Below are positions 1 through 13,100 of a DNA stretch of 64,000 bases, one piece after another. How positions within the stretch are numbered: the first letter of the stretch is position 1; every line of letters begins with the position of its first letter. Below the pieces are notes generated by a model. That model was not told where the DNA came from, did not search any database, and saw only the letters and a list, made by a program, of their open reading frames with translations. Source of the DNA: Melanocharis versteri (lineage: Eukaryota > Chordata > Aves > Passeriformes > Melanocharitidae); NCBI GenBank assembly GCA_013397845.1, contig VZTG01003225.1:434001-498000 (forward strand), in the 5' to 3' direction. Both the position numbers and the translations under genes were made by a program.

Positions 1-3000
1 CTGTAGTCTCATTTCAAGTTTTGGTCACCCTGGCTTGTTGGCAGCAGCAGTGTCCTCAGCTGCATTAGTTCTTGGAGTCAAGATTTGCAGAGAAGGAAAA
101 GCATCATTTTAGCTATGGTTTGGAATTTGTATTGGAGTCTAAATAGAGGATTTCCTCCCTTTCATTTTGGAATCTCTGGTATGTTGGTTCCTGTTTGCTC
201 AGGGAACTGAATCAATATGGTAAAGAAAATGAGTGTTTTAAGTTAAATGCTTAGAACTTTCTGTATAAGAGAACTTTTTTAGGGCTATAAGCAAGAAATG
301 GATTCAAGCTAGACAACATATTCAACAGAAGCCCCCTCCCTGCTCGATTCCTGTGCAAAATCTGCCCTAAATTCTCAAGAATTTTACTGTGAGAAAAGTG
401 GGTTGCTTTTTACGTGATAATCTGGCCAACGCTTTATCAAATAATGTATTTTAAGAATAGATATCCTGTAGTGACGTTACAAACAGGAAAAATAAAATGT
501 TTTAATAAAGACATAATAGTTTTTGCTTCTGTTGTCATGCTTTGTGTCTTGAATATTCTGTCTAGCAAGTTATTTTTTTTGTTTTTTTCTTGCCATTTCT
601 ATAAATGGCAAAACGGCGATGGAGTGTTTGGTTACTGGTGTGTGTATTTGTATTTTGGGGGGAGTATTTTTGCTTTTTTTTTTTTTAACTCAATGCTTCA
701 GTTGTTTCGTACCATAGTCAATCTTTTCCGGATTGTTGTAGGAGTGGATTTAAAAACAAATATATAAGTAGAACCAAACCAAAACAAGCTGCCATCAACA
801 GCAAAAACCCTGTGACTTTGAGATTTATGTCAATAAATAAGCAAGACAAAAATTATTAACCCATCTATGGATTGGGGGGACAGTGGGCAAAGAGGACAGC
901 TGCTGATCTGTGGAAGGAAGGGAGAGGCAAAAGAAACAGACACAGATGTTAATGCTTAATTTAAGTTTCTCTGTTAAACACACTGCTCCGCTACTATAAA
1001 ATATTAAAATAACAGTCTTCTCTACGGAGTATTCTCCTTTAACAAGTTGTAAGGGAATTGCTGCTTATATCCTAATGGTGGGATAAAGGTGACTAGGTAT
1101 AATAAAAAAATGGATGTAGTTATTTTATGTTTTTTTCAAAATTTTGAATTAGGGCTACAGAAAGCTCATAAAGTATTTTCTAAATGATTGAGGATGGTCT
1201 GATATATCAGAGGAACTTGGTGATGGCTAAGTAATAGACATACTCTTAAGGAGTTTGCGTTTCTGATGTAATTAATTTTGTTTTCCTGTCAGTTGGAGAC
1301 AAAAAAAGGTGTAAAAGTTTGGAGCAGATAACGATTGTTCAGGTAAACCAGTTCCCTTCTGTAGTGGCAGAAAATGGTGGACAACAGAGTACAAGCTGCA
1401 CCTGGAAAATATAGGTGTGTACTTCAGAAGGCTGTAAGTTAATATGATTAGAAACTGAAAGATGACTGAACATGAGTTCCAAGTCCCTTTCCTTTGGAAA
1501 GGATAACTTGTAAGAAAGGCAGATGACTTTTTCCTTTTTAAGTAAGCCGAAACAAAATACTGCTTCCTACTCTTGCACCTGTATTGATGATAAATAATAT
1601 TTATCAATAAATATTGAAGCATTTTTGAGAGAGAATTTGACGGAAAGTGAAAGTTTTTCTTTCAGGGAGACTGCAACTGGTGCTTTGTCTGCCTGGGGTG
1701 CTTTTAAAAAAAAAATTAAAGGCAGTTTTAATACTTGACAAAACTAATGAAGCTGAATTCTGTCTGTGGTATGATTGTTTTAATCCAAGGTAGCTGTCTT
1801 TATAATGCAAACCACAAAGCTTCCTCTAGATATACTCCTGTACTGGGCTAAGCTAAATAATGCAGTCATGAAAATGTACAGAATGGGGAGAAGAAGAACT
1901 GACGTTTTTTGTTTAGATATAGTACTTTTTTGAATTACGTGCTGTTTTCAAAAGGAATCACTTTTCCGGTGAGTGAAACAGGGCAAAATTACAAGGATAG
2001 TGGAGGGAAATCTAATTAATTTTTCTCATGGTAATGTCAGTTATGTCAGTGAGTTTTAGCTCCGAACTGCATGTTTGTGTGTTATGCCTTGGCTTGAAGC
2101 TACTGCTACTTAAATAAAAGTGTGTATAAGGTGAAAGGGGCAGGTCATGGAGGAGGTTGGCCTGTTGCTTGGCACATAAACCGGTGTGCAGGATCTGTCT
2201 TTCGGTCCTTACTTGTCCATAATTTCTTTCCAATGTGATTTTAGATTCTGAGACTCCTCATACAATTTATGTAATAGTCCTCGTAGATCAAGAAATACCA
2301 ACTCAAAATACAGGTTGTGTGATTTCAAAATGGGAACAGAATTTATATGACAACTAGGTAAGTGTTTAGAGGCAAATGGAGAAACAGGAATTGAACTCTT
2401 GTGTTGTTATCAAGTCTGTTTAACAGCTGGGTAAAGTACAGGTAGCTGTTACCACACCAAAAAATAAAAAGAAAGTAGTTTAATTTTAATGGTGTATCTG
2501 GCAGTACAGTGCCCAATCTCATTAAATATAATCTTATTCTTTGGATTTTCCTAATTACATTTTAAAGACCATTTATTAAATTTTGCAACCTTTTAAGAAT
2601 TGAAATCAGCAGTTCTGAACCTACTTTCACATCAGTTTTGATTTTAAAAGCAACATTGATGGGCTAAACTCCACACTGCTTAAAATGTGCAATTTTTTTT
2701 CTTCGAGTTTTAGTTGTTTTCTTTGCTCAGAATATTAAATTCAAAAAAAACAAGGAGGATACAAGAATCTTCCTCGCTGATGCTTGTTACTTAACAGGAT
2801 CTTAAATAGGAGTAGGGGTGGGGCCTAATTTTATGTAAGAAGCCAAATAACAAGTGTTTTGGACTTCAATAAAACAACTTGAACTACCATAATTCAGATG
2901 TGATTCTTGGTGTAGTAAGCCACAAAGTGAAAGGTGATGGAAGTAAACTTTTAGGCACACTGAAGTTGTGAAGATTTCAACATACACTGCTGCTAACTTT

Positions 3001-5459
3001 CTTAGGTGGGTTAACAAAATTGTGTTTTGCAGAGCCTCGAGGTTCTTTTTTTCCTGCAATGCCTCCAGAGACCATAGTGCTTAAAGCTAAAAGTCTCATT
3101 TCATTGTAGTAAAAATATACATGCATGTCCTGTCCTTCAAAGCAGTGTGCAGCAGTCTTACCCTGTGCCTAGCTGATGATATGCTGGAAAAGAAGGGAGG
3201 AAGCAGAGCTTAATTTGCATGCACCCAGAATCTTCCAGATTCCTGAACACACAGAGGAGCTTGGACAGGACAATAGGATCTCCTCTAAAGGGTAGCCTTT
3301 CACATTAAGATGAAAAGTAGAGCAGTAACTATGAATCAGATGAGCAATCTTGATAAGCGTCTCCTTCTTTCATTTAAATTTTTTCAATCCCTGTAAGGAA
3401 CATTCATCAACTGTTTCTAGTATACATCCAGAGGTACGAATAAAACAGTCTTTATGGCTTAGAGAAATATCTAACCAGAAGTGAATTTATTTAGAAATAT
3501 TTGCACTTTTATCTTTGAGCAAATGAACTGATAAAAAGCTTACACTTTCCTAAACTGGAAAAGCTGCAGCAGATCAGAGGAGAGGAGAGCAAGTATAAGC
3601 AAAAGGGTTTTTTAGGTGGTTTATTGTGAGGTCATTGGTGTGATGACAGTCTGCATTACATTGTTTTTATTAAGATTTTCCTTCAACGTTGTTTGGGGTT
3701 TTCTCCTTATTTTAAATGCAGTGTCTAACAGCATGGTAGCTAGTTACATGGATTCCCAGTTACCTGTCACAAGTGCCTACATATGCCCCTTGCGTCAGCT
3801 GTAATTATTATAGTTTGTACGAGTCTTGTGAGGCCCCTCTTGAGATTTAATATTGTTGTGTTCTAGCACTGGGTAAAAGAACAAATAAAAAGTGCTTTGT
3901 TAAATTTTTTTTACCTAAAAATGATTACATTTTAGTAAAATGTCCTAAATATAGGCTTTAAAAAAAATAGCCTTGTAGCTAAAGCCTTAGAATTGGATTA
4001 CTTCTCAAGCAGAAGTATGGAAAGGGGAAGAGAAAAAAGAGTAGTAAAGGAATGAAAAGTCAAAGGGGAAAGGAAATATATCTGCTTTTATGAAATGGAC
4101 TTTCATTTGAAAAGAACATACAAATACGGGAGTTAATATAGTCATATACAAGATTAAGGGAGTCAAGAAATTAATGTCACGTAGAGAGTACCAAACCTAT
4201 CAAAAGCTTTAGTACAACCTGTGCATGTATTGCTGTTCCCTTTCCCAACTGTAAAGTACTACTCCTATATTCAGACCCACCGAGTGGTTCATTTGAAAAT
4301 GGTAGTCAAGTGTCAGCTTCCATTTAGTACATGATACTTATTATTTTTTTGGCTGTTCTTCTAACACAAAGTCTGAGTCATTGAAATTTTTTGAAAGCAT
4401 AGAGTGTCCGTTCACTTAGGGGATGTGGGGAGGGAAGGAGATGGGTGGTGTGAGAAGGTGTTGAATTCAACTCCGAGGCTAAAGTAACTCTCAGAAACAT
4501 TATGGAGGTAAAGCTTTTGGAAAAACAATAGCCAATGTATAGCTAAACCTGTCTGACCTCAACTTGTGTTGTATAACTGTTCAATTACTGTACCTGTCCA
4601 AAATTAACCTAGACCAACTTTGCATTAAAATTTCTGTAAATCTTCACCTCGTGATTTTCTCTAGGTTTTGTGCAGCATAGACTATCCATTGCTTCCACAG
4701 TGACAGGGACCATGTGGCTACTTCTGAGTTTCTGAATGGAGACGGCTTTTATAGTACACAGCCATGCAGCTGCTCCTGAGGAGTAGGATGAAGAAAGGCT
4801 GTATCAGGTCATGAGGAGGGGTCCCTGTATATTACTTTAGTACCCCTAAGTGTGTATAGGGTGTGCAGTGTTGGAAGCTTCCACGGAATGTATCCATTTA
4901 ATTACTACTCTGTTTTATTAATGACAAAGAATTTTGCAGCCTGCACTGTTCATATGGGGCGGCTCTCTAATGTGTAGATAGGCTTTAAGATGTTTCAAAC
5001 ACTAAGTAATTTACTGTGATGAAACATTATGGGAAAATTTACGATTTAAGTTTTGTGAGCAGCTGAAAGGTAGCTTTTCTTTAAGATTTTAAATAAAAAG
5101 TTGTGAAGACAGTCTACAGACTTCCTTTGGACTTAATAATCCTGTTTTAAAGCTGAGTAAACTTGTAGCTACACTTAACATACTGGAATTAATTCACAAA
5201 GTATCATTTTTTCGAATTGCTCAGTAGTGGTAATTGCTCTTCACCTTGCAATTTCTTTGACTTTGTAGAATAGTTAGTAGGATAACTCGCTAAAAACCTT
5301 GCTATAGACCCTTAGCCCATGTAAGACTTCCCTGGTTTAGACAAGACAATACAGTATCCCACTTCTAGTTCTACGTGCTCCCCCCATCTTGGGGGAAGGG
5401 TGTGAATCAGTGCTACTAAGCCCACAGAAAATTACTCAGCTATTCAAGTTCCTCACTTT

Positions 5460-6720
5460 CCTTGGGATCTTGCATTCCATCTCATGGCTGCTGTGGCCAA
5501 GACCACTGTTAACTGTCACATCACTGATTATCTCTTTCTTAATGGTGAGTAGCAGTTAGGTAGCGCCCTCCCCTATTGAGCTTGTCCACCACTTCAGGCA
5601 GGTTTGTCCTCCAGACACCACAGAATCTCCTGGGTTGCTTGTGCACTGGCATGTTGCATTTCCAGCATGTGTCTTGGTGATTGTGCAGCCTTTTTTATTT
5701 CCTTTCTTTTTTTCTTTTTCTCCTTTTCCTTTTTTTTTTTTTGTTAATGGTGGTGGTGGTTTTCTGGGGGTATTTTTGTTTTTGAAGACTTCATCTACTT
5801 ACTCTTGGTTGGCAGTCTGTACAGTCTGTAATAGATGTTCACTATGATGTTCACCTGGTTGAACCCTGACCTATAGATTTTCAACTGTCCTGTAGCCCAT
5901 TCCACGCTAAGGCTCCATTTGTTTAAGTTAAAATCTGAGCACGGTCCTTGACTTTCTCACTTCCCCTTTCTTAAAAGCCAGAATCCATCCACTGCAGTTG
6001 TGTGAACTGCCTCACCAGTAAGATTGTTACTGTTGCGTGCTCTGGTTTATAATCCCTGGTGCTTGCTTCTTGTGCTGCATGCATTCATGTACAGCTCCTT
6101 AAGGCGTGTCCCTGCTTATGCCACTTGTTCAGGGGGACTCTAGGGTCCGTGTGTGCATTTACCCTCTCTGCCATTCCCTTCCTTTCTAGGCTTGTCTCCA
6201 CTTTCCTGACAAACCTAGTCTGAAGACCTCATTATGAGGCAAGCCCATTGGCAGTGATGATTTGCATTATCAAATAGATCCTGTCTTTCTCAAGCACTGT
6301 TTCTTCAAGCATCCTAATGTTGTAAGAGCTGAAGACCTGCCTGCAGCCGTGTAGTCAGATGTTGATCCCACAGGATGTTTGTTTGCCTTAGGAGCGCCTT
6401 CACCCTGGATCAGCACCTGGGCTCTGTTGTTTATTACATTGACACCTGGTGTCATTCACCATTGCCCCATGCTCCTGTAGTTAGCTCTGGGCTGCTGAAG
6501 ATCACTTTTGGTGGTATCATGGTGGCCGGGTAGATGGATAACAGATGATATTTTCAATGGCCAGATGAGCCATGAGAGTTTCTCTGCAACCTGGACCAGA
6601 GGCAACAGCTGAACTGCTAAGACAGCCAGTCTAGCTGCCGAGCAGAAGCCCCATGGGAGTCGGCAATTACTGTCACCTATTGCTTCCTTTTGGTGGCCTT
6701 GGCTGTGACCCATGGATCAG
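5460..6720 (-). repeat. Antisense CR1 LINE remnant (endonuclease and upstream region)
   Basis: Read on the minus strand, 5565-5690 gives degraded codons resembling the CR1 endonuclease block that begins with a G-D/N-F-N-H-P-like motif. The flanking sequence to about 6720 resembles the part of CR1 upstream of it. The copy is heavily mutated, with no continuous frame, and is split by a pyrimidine-rich T/C tract at about 5691-5743 and a (TGG)n-like run. It lies antisense to LCORL in intron 1. CR1 is the main non-LTR retroposon of birds. Identification is by recognition from memory, not by alignment, so the boundaries are approximate. Confidence 0.6.
5691..5745. repeat. Pyrimidine (T/C) low-complexity tract
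   Basis: An almost pure T/C run interrupts the antisense CR1 remnant. It may be a mutated poly(T), that is, the poly(A) of an inserted reverse transcript read on the other strand, or simply an expanded pyrimidine tract. No target-site duplication was identified. Confidence 0.7.
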
Positions 6721-8613
6721 GCTTATATGCCAAGCCTGATAGACCTTGTTCCTGGGCTGTTTGCCTTTTCGGTACCTAAATAGCTACTGATGGAAAAAGA
6801 GAGGCCCCTTCCTGTTGCTGGAGGTCACAGCTTCAGCCTCCCTCCTCGTGGGAGCTCCTGTCCCATCCCAGCCCCGAGTGAGGAAAGCAGTATTGTTAGT
6901 GGGGGAAAGGCGGGAGGGAGAGTTAATATGGGAAAAAAAGCCCTGTTCGCAGCTTTATTCAGAAATGCAAACTATGGAAACTTGTAGCCGGGTTAAGAGG
7001 CTAGCTGTATCACAAATTTCTACTTATGAAGACTGTTGGGGGAACCTGTCTTGGATTTTAAAGGGTGTCATGTGATAAAGAAAGCTGATTCTTTCTACAT
7101 GAAGATATGATAAAGTTATCAGAGAAAGAAAGAGTTTGATATATCAGGGTATTGCAAGTTAACAGAGCCAAGTGTTGCTGTTCAGTTTGGAGCTAGAAAG
7201 TGTCAGATCTCAAGTAACAGTTTTGAAAGGCAGTTTGGAATCAAAGAGGCGATCAACCACCATGGGGCAGAAAATTCTGTAAAATTATTTTGAAGCAAAT
7301 TTTTCCTTTTGTGAATCATAAAAAATATAGGCAAAGTGTATTTCTGACTGGTTTCTGTAGGCTCTTCAGGTTTCTGGAGAGTTCCAAAGCTGCTACTGTT
7401 TGCTTAAGCATGCTGAGTCGAGAAGGAAAACAAAGGTTTGTTGAACTGCTTGTGTCTGGATGGTTACATTTTAGGAATCAGTGCCAGCATTTGTTCATCA
7501 GTACTGGAAACTAAGATATGTCTTCATGTTTAGGTTAAACTAAAATTGTATCAATTTTGCTGAAAGGCAGCAGAAGTGTTCCATGTGGAACATGGAAGTA
7601 ACACAGGTGTTTTCTGGGAAAATTTTAGCCTAAGATCTGAAAAAAGATTCTTAAGTTGTACAATAAGTGTTCTTTTAAAAGAAAGCATCCAGTATCCAAA
7701 GGTGAGGGAGCAAATGATCACAAAGGGTGAAGTCTGTTGTGGCTCCTTGGAGAAGTTCTGTAATACTTGGAAGAGAAGCAGCACTTTGGATGGGTAGGAT
7801 GGAACTAAGTTTTGTGAATTAGCGAAGAAACGGGCTGGTGTATCCTTTACTCAGGGCAAGAAAAGAAAAAAAAAAAGAAACTCAACAGCAAAACCCAACA
7901 ACTCCTACAATGTGCTAATAGCCATCTTCAATACAAGCTGTATGGAAGTATGTTTGGAGACTGCATTCTTCCTTAACAAACTGCTGTTTTACAGAGCTGG
8001 GGTTTCTGTGCTCCTGGTTTTGCATAGGCAGGAGCAGGCAGTAGGGCAGGCAGATAAGGACAAAAGTAGAGGCAGAAACAAGTACCGCCCTCCACAGGGT
8101 GGGAAGGGTGATAGGTGTCCAAAGACCGAGGAGATTTGGGTGCTCACTGGGATGGTAAACAAGCTTCCTGTTGTTTGATTGACAAAGTCCTGAGAAATAG
8201 GAGTTAGTATTTGCTCTTTTGACATAAGCAAAGTTGTCTCCAAGAGCTGCTTCATTCATTTCTTTACCCAGGGACAGTAACTTGCCAGAATGTAACTAAG
8301 TGCTGGCCTAAAATGGCTTACAGTCTGTAACATTAATGGTCATAGCAATACACGTGGTGTGTTTTGTATTTCCACTCTGTCGTGTTTGGAGGATTGCTAT
8401 CTTAACTGCAGGCTTCATCTCTCTTGCTTGTTTTGTCCATAACCCTTTGAAGCCAGAAGAACAGGGAATTTGTGCAATGCAAGTATGATGTGAATTTATA
8501 TTACATTGAATCTAAGAGTCACTGGATGATGCTTTAAGGTAAATTTTAGTGTGTGCCTGGGCCTTGGACTTTTTGCTTCCTAGCTCTTGTAGACTGTTTA
8601 AAAGATGTGTATG

Positions 8614-8631
8614 TATATATATATATATATT
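8614..8631. repeat. (TA)n microsatellite
   Basis: About nine perfect TA units follow a TG/TATG-like lead-in. Intronic, with no functional context visible. Confidence 0.85.
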
Positions 8632-10037
8632 TGTGAGAGAACAGTGGTTTTGTCATTTAATTTGTGTTGTCTCATAGTACTATTATTTATTACAAAGAAA
8701 AGTAGAAAATAAAATCCATGTAGCTCAAGATATAAAGATATAAATCCATTTATAGTTCAAATAGCAGATTTGTAGAGGTTATAATTGATTCACAATATAG
8801 TCCATATATTAAAATTACTTTGCAATGCAAATTTTAACAAAATCTGACTTGTCAAACTGAACAGCTCCTATGTGTTAAGATAGTTTCCCTTGTCTGCTTC
8901 AAATATGGCACGTATTTATTCTTCCTTATGGTAGTGTGCATACAATCTAAACCAAAAAGCAAATATAACTTTTGGTGAGAGAACAGGATGTTGTGTTGTC
9001 TTAAAAGACATCACATGATGAGCAAATTTTGTGATTCTGAAGGTTCTTTGTTGATGGCAGTCGTTTCCTGAAGATTTCGGTACCTTTTATGTGGTGTGAT
9101 GATAAAATAGTCTTGCGAAGTTCTGGTCTAGCAAAATAGCTACAGACAGGCCTTTAGTATAAAGAATGAGAACCTTCAAATACTGCTTTGAATTATCCTC
9201 TTATTTTCAAATAAGCTTATTATTTTGAAGGAGAAAGGGGGGCACTTGGAAACTGTTTTTGTATTGAACAAAACATCTGTTATATTGATGCTGTATATTG
9301 TCACTGTATTTCATCAGTTGTCATGCATTTTTTGTAGGTTTGGGGTAGTTTAAAATTTCTATTTATTTATTTATTTTTCAATCATTTTATTTGCTCTGTG
9401 TCTTATCTCCCTTATTGAAGTATGTGATTTTTACCAAATACCTAAACAGACTAGCTGGTAAATCTGTAAAATAATTGGATTTATCTAATCCTCAATTTTA
9501 AAACGTTTTTGTATGGATACAGAGGACTAAGAGAGCACTGTCATGGTATCAGGAGCAAAAGAAACTAGCTTTTTTTCTATTTGTAGTGATATTGGCCTGC
9601 TCAGATTATGTAGTTTCAGGAGATCATAAAAGAGAAGTTTCTGATCTTCAAGTTTTCATTTTTTTTTTCTTTTTATTTTCCTCTCTCTGACCATGACTGA
9701 TTCTCAGGCTGAGAGAGAAACTCCTTCACTTGCATAGAGCCGTGAGGCTAATCCTCCCACCTTTAAGATTCTGTGGTAGTTATTTTAAGTCTAATGAGGT
9801 TGTTGGGGCATGGCTTAATAGGCTGATTGTGGGCAGATGGCAGTTGTCTTGTCTTATTTTTATCTTCTAATGCTGTTGAGTAGTACTATAGTGGAAGGAG
9901 TAAATATTTGTTTGATAAATGTAACAGTTTTTGGAATTGCTCTCAGATTTTGAGGATACTTGTCACCAGTTCTCTGGAATTTGCTTTCTTTTAAGAAGCT
10001 TTTGATTTACTGTTTTAAATGTTTCTTTTGTCTCCAG

Positions 10038-10103
10038 GTTTTGAAAGTATTTTAGAAGGGCTTTATGGACCAAGGCTACGAAGAGACCTCAGTTTATTTG
10101 AAG
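10038..10103 (+). CDS. LCORL: LCORL exon 2
   Basis: A 66-base coding exon. It begins with the last two bases of a glycine codon, encodes 21 residues starting [15 protein letters not shown], and ends with the first base of an aspartate codon. The acceptor is a pyrimidine run plus CAG at 10035-10037 and the donor is GTAAAT from 10104. The peptide matches the N-terminal part of vertebrate LCORL, as I recall it, almost perfectly. It is too short to stand alone and is identified by that match and by exact phase joining to the next exon (GA then C..., giving Asp-Cys-Glu-Pro). Confidence 0.92.
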
Positions 10104-13100
10104 GTAAATGAGCCAGCTTTTAGTGCAATGACCTTAACGTACTGGTTTTTCGTTTATCTAAAGATAGTTTGAAGTATATATGGAATTTGAAAAAGGAAAT
10201 CTTCCAATGCTTTTCTTTCCAATGTTCATTTATTCATTTTCTTGTCAATACTGTGCATAAGCAAAACACTAGGTAGAATGATACCTAGGTTTTGTTCCCA
10301 TACAGGGGAATTTGGATTAGCTAAGCTTTTCTGTGAAGCTCACATGAGAAAGGCTTACTCTTCTGGAATAGTGCATCTCCTACTTCATTTTTTAACATCT
10401 TTTAGAAAGGGCAGACAAGCTGCTCAGCTTCCTATTGACATTAATTAGTAAAAGGAAGGTAGTGGATGCTAGTTTGGTCTTGTAGTGGTTAAGACAGTTT
10501 ATGCTTTTTATATATTCATTTTTTTTGCATCTTTATTATATATACACCAATCTTTTTATTTTTATAATACTTTATATGTGTATGTATGTAAAGTCATAGT
10601 GTGTGTTTGTATATATCTATATATGTACACACCTTTTCCATTACCCTTATAAGACCTAGCATTAGTCCAAATGGGTTTGGTTTTGCTGGAATAGCTGTCA
10701 ATAACACATAAGTCCTTAGTTAAGTATGGAATGACTTACCTGTCTTTGACAACATGAGGACTATCCAGCAAAAAATTGCTTTGGAGTGTTGAAAGAATTA
10801 TTTTGCCAAGTTCATTTTATGACTTAAAAAAATGTTCTTTCTGTTACCGAACCTTAAAAATGTTCCATCTCATTTCTTTGCAATTCATTGTCTGATAGTG
10901 TAATTTGTAAAGCATGTCACTTATTTAGCACTAGTACAGGAGGCAGAGTGGCGTGTACTGTATAACTTTGCTTAGAATACTTTTGGAATGATTGCTTTAA
11001 CTTGGTTATGGTTTTGTCCTCTTCATAATGTGCAAGCTCCTTGGCCTGTATCACATGCAGTATTTTCATGGGGAAGGGGGGGGACTTCGGACTACTTTGC
11101 TGATGTTTTCAGAATATTTTTTCCTGTCTCAAGCTAGGCATGCCACTAATAAGATATAAAAACATTTAAGAAATATGTACAATTGGATTAAAGCTTGTTT
11201 TCATGACTAGTATTCTCATCTGCTGTGATAAGCAAGCACATTTGAAAAGAAAACAGGATATTGTTATAAGTGTGCAGTATCTTTTTTTTTTTTTCTGGTT
11301 GTAATTCTAATAGGTTGTATGTATTGGGCTTTACACTGATTAGTGGTTAAAGCTTAATTTTTTGTATCAAAAGGTTTACATTTTCATTTTTCTTTTTCTT
11401 TTTTTTTTTCTTTTTTTTCTTTTGAGTAAGAACGCAGAAAGTACTGAGCTAATGAGGTAGTGGCCAAGGTCTAAGTGCTACAATTAAAGGAGCATGATAC
11501 ACTACCGTAAAGTTTATATTGCTCCTTTAGAGTTCATGTGTGCAGGTATTTGAGCTGTCCTAGGAGTAAAGTTTTAACTTTAACTTTTAACTTATTTGCC
11601 TGACACTGTTGAAGATTTCTTACCTATTTAAAATCTGATATTTCCACTGCTTGCATATCTTTGCTATATGATGCCCTTGTGACTTTGTCCTGGAAATTAA
11701 ATTTGTGTTTACCTAAAATGTAAAGTTTCAGAGCCTTTTTTTTTTCAATTTCTGAAAATTTTTGTTAGTAATGTGCAAGAGTTCTCAACAATTAAACCCT
11801 ATTTCCATGTTTGATGCATCTATAAAATTGATTTTAGTTCTGGAGCCAACTGCAGAAGAGAGATGGCATGGTAGGTTGAGATGCCCACCTTACCTTAGTA
11901 TTTTTGGTTCATTTTTATAGATACAGTATTTGTAAATTCAATTATGAATGCCATGTGAAATTGTTTATACTGGCACAGTAGAGGTCAGCTTTATCATTAG
12001 TATAGTATGCAGGGCTATTTCTGATTTGAAATCTGAATTTTGTTGTAAAGATTAATACAGAACTCTTAAGTAAAATTTGTACAAATCTTTCCACTGTCAT
12101 AAGTGCCACATTTCATTTTACAGATAATGAAACTAAGATACAAAGTAAATAATTTGCATTAGTTAAAAGATATGGCTGGTTGAATTAGAACTCGTGTTTT
12201 TAGACTCTAAGCAATGTGCCTGAATTACTGCATCTTTTAGGCTGTTCATTTTCCTCATCATAACCACTAAACTAACAGTGTCAACATGCAATGTTATGGC
12301 TCATTAGCAGCAAGAGTATGTTTCTGCAAACATACCTCAAGAAATTTTGTGGCTTTCTTGTGCAGAAATACATGAGAATTGGCTGAAATACATGCTGCTT
12401 AGGTACAATAACATTCTTTTCTCTTAACGTTGTTGGCTTTATCTATTGTGACATGAAAAAAATCAATAGTGTGCATAAAACACAACATGATTGATATATT
12501 TCCTCCTTAGTTCTGTCTTGATATAGTATTTGATCTATAGATTAAATTATTGTACTGTCTTAAAGTTACTTGAGTGAATAATAAATTGTAATGACATTTA
12601 AATGTTAAAAGGTACACTTCAGTTTTACTAGACTATTGTACTTTTCAAAGAAAAGACCTTGTAAACCCTTTTTTTGTATCTTGAAATTCTTATGTATGTA
12701 GGATTTACTTTGAACTTGCTGAAATGGTTCTTGTCACCATTATTCAGCACCAGTTTGTTTTCCTGACTCTTTGTATTCTGAAGCTTCTGGTTGCAAAGGG
12801 GTCAAGTTCTGTATCTTGGCATCTGACCTTGGTTCATGCTCTGAACTGAGGCTTCTTATGTCATTGAATCTTTAGGGCTTTCTAATCCTTTCCTTATACC
12901 CATTTTCAGCTAAGTAGATTCACATATAAATTGTTATTCTTTACATTCTACTTAGGGATAGTTAGCTAAACTGTTAAAAAGCTTTTCCTCTAATCAGGTG
13001 GTATACATGTACTTTCTTTTTGGGGAGGATTGTGTGCTGGGGTTCTATTCTCTTAACCGCTGAGGAGAAGCTATGTCTTCTTGGAGAAAAGCAGCTCTCA

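Larger units (their letters stand above)
1..10037 (+). other. LCORL: LCORL intron 1 (3' part)
   Basis: Noncoding, AT-rich stretch upstream of the first visible LCORL exon. It ends at a good acceptor (pyrimidine-rich run, then CAG) at 10035-10037. Reading frames here are short, lack splice context and show no recognisable protein. The only structured element I can support is an old antisense CR1 copy around 5460-6720. There are also simple repeats: a (TA)n run at 8614-8631 and a TTTA run near 9361-9377. Exon 1, which should encode roughly the first 50 residues, is not in the window. Confidence 0.8.

Noticed and set aside
11838..11870. A 33-base microexon candidate between exons 2 and 3, with AG acceptor and GTAGGT donor, which would insert an 11-residue, phase-preserving segment.
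   Set aside because: The pyrimidine tract is poor, no counterpart is known in LCORL, and the flanking exons join perfectly without it.
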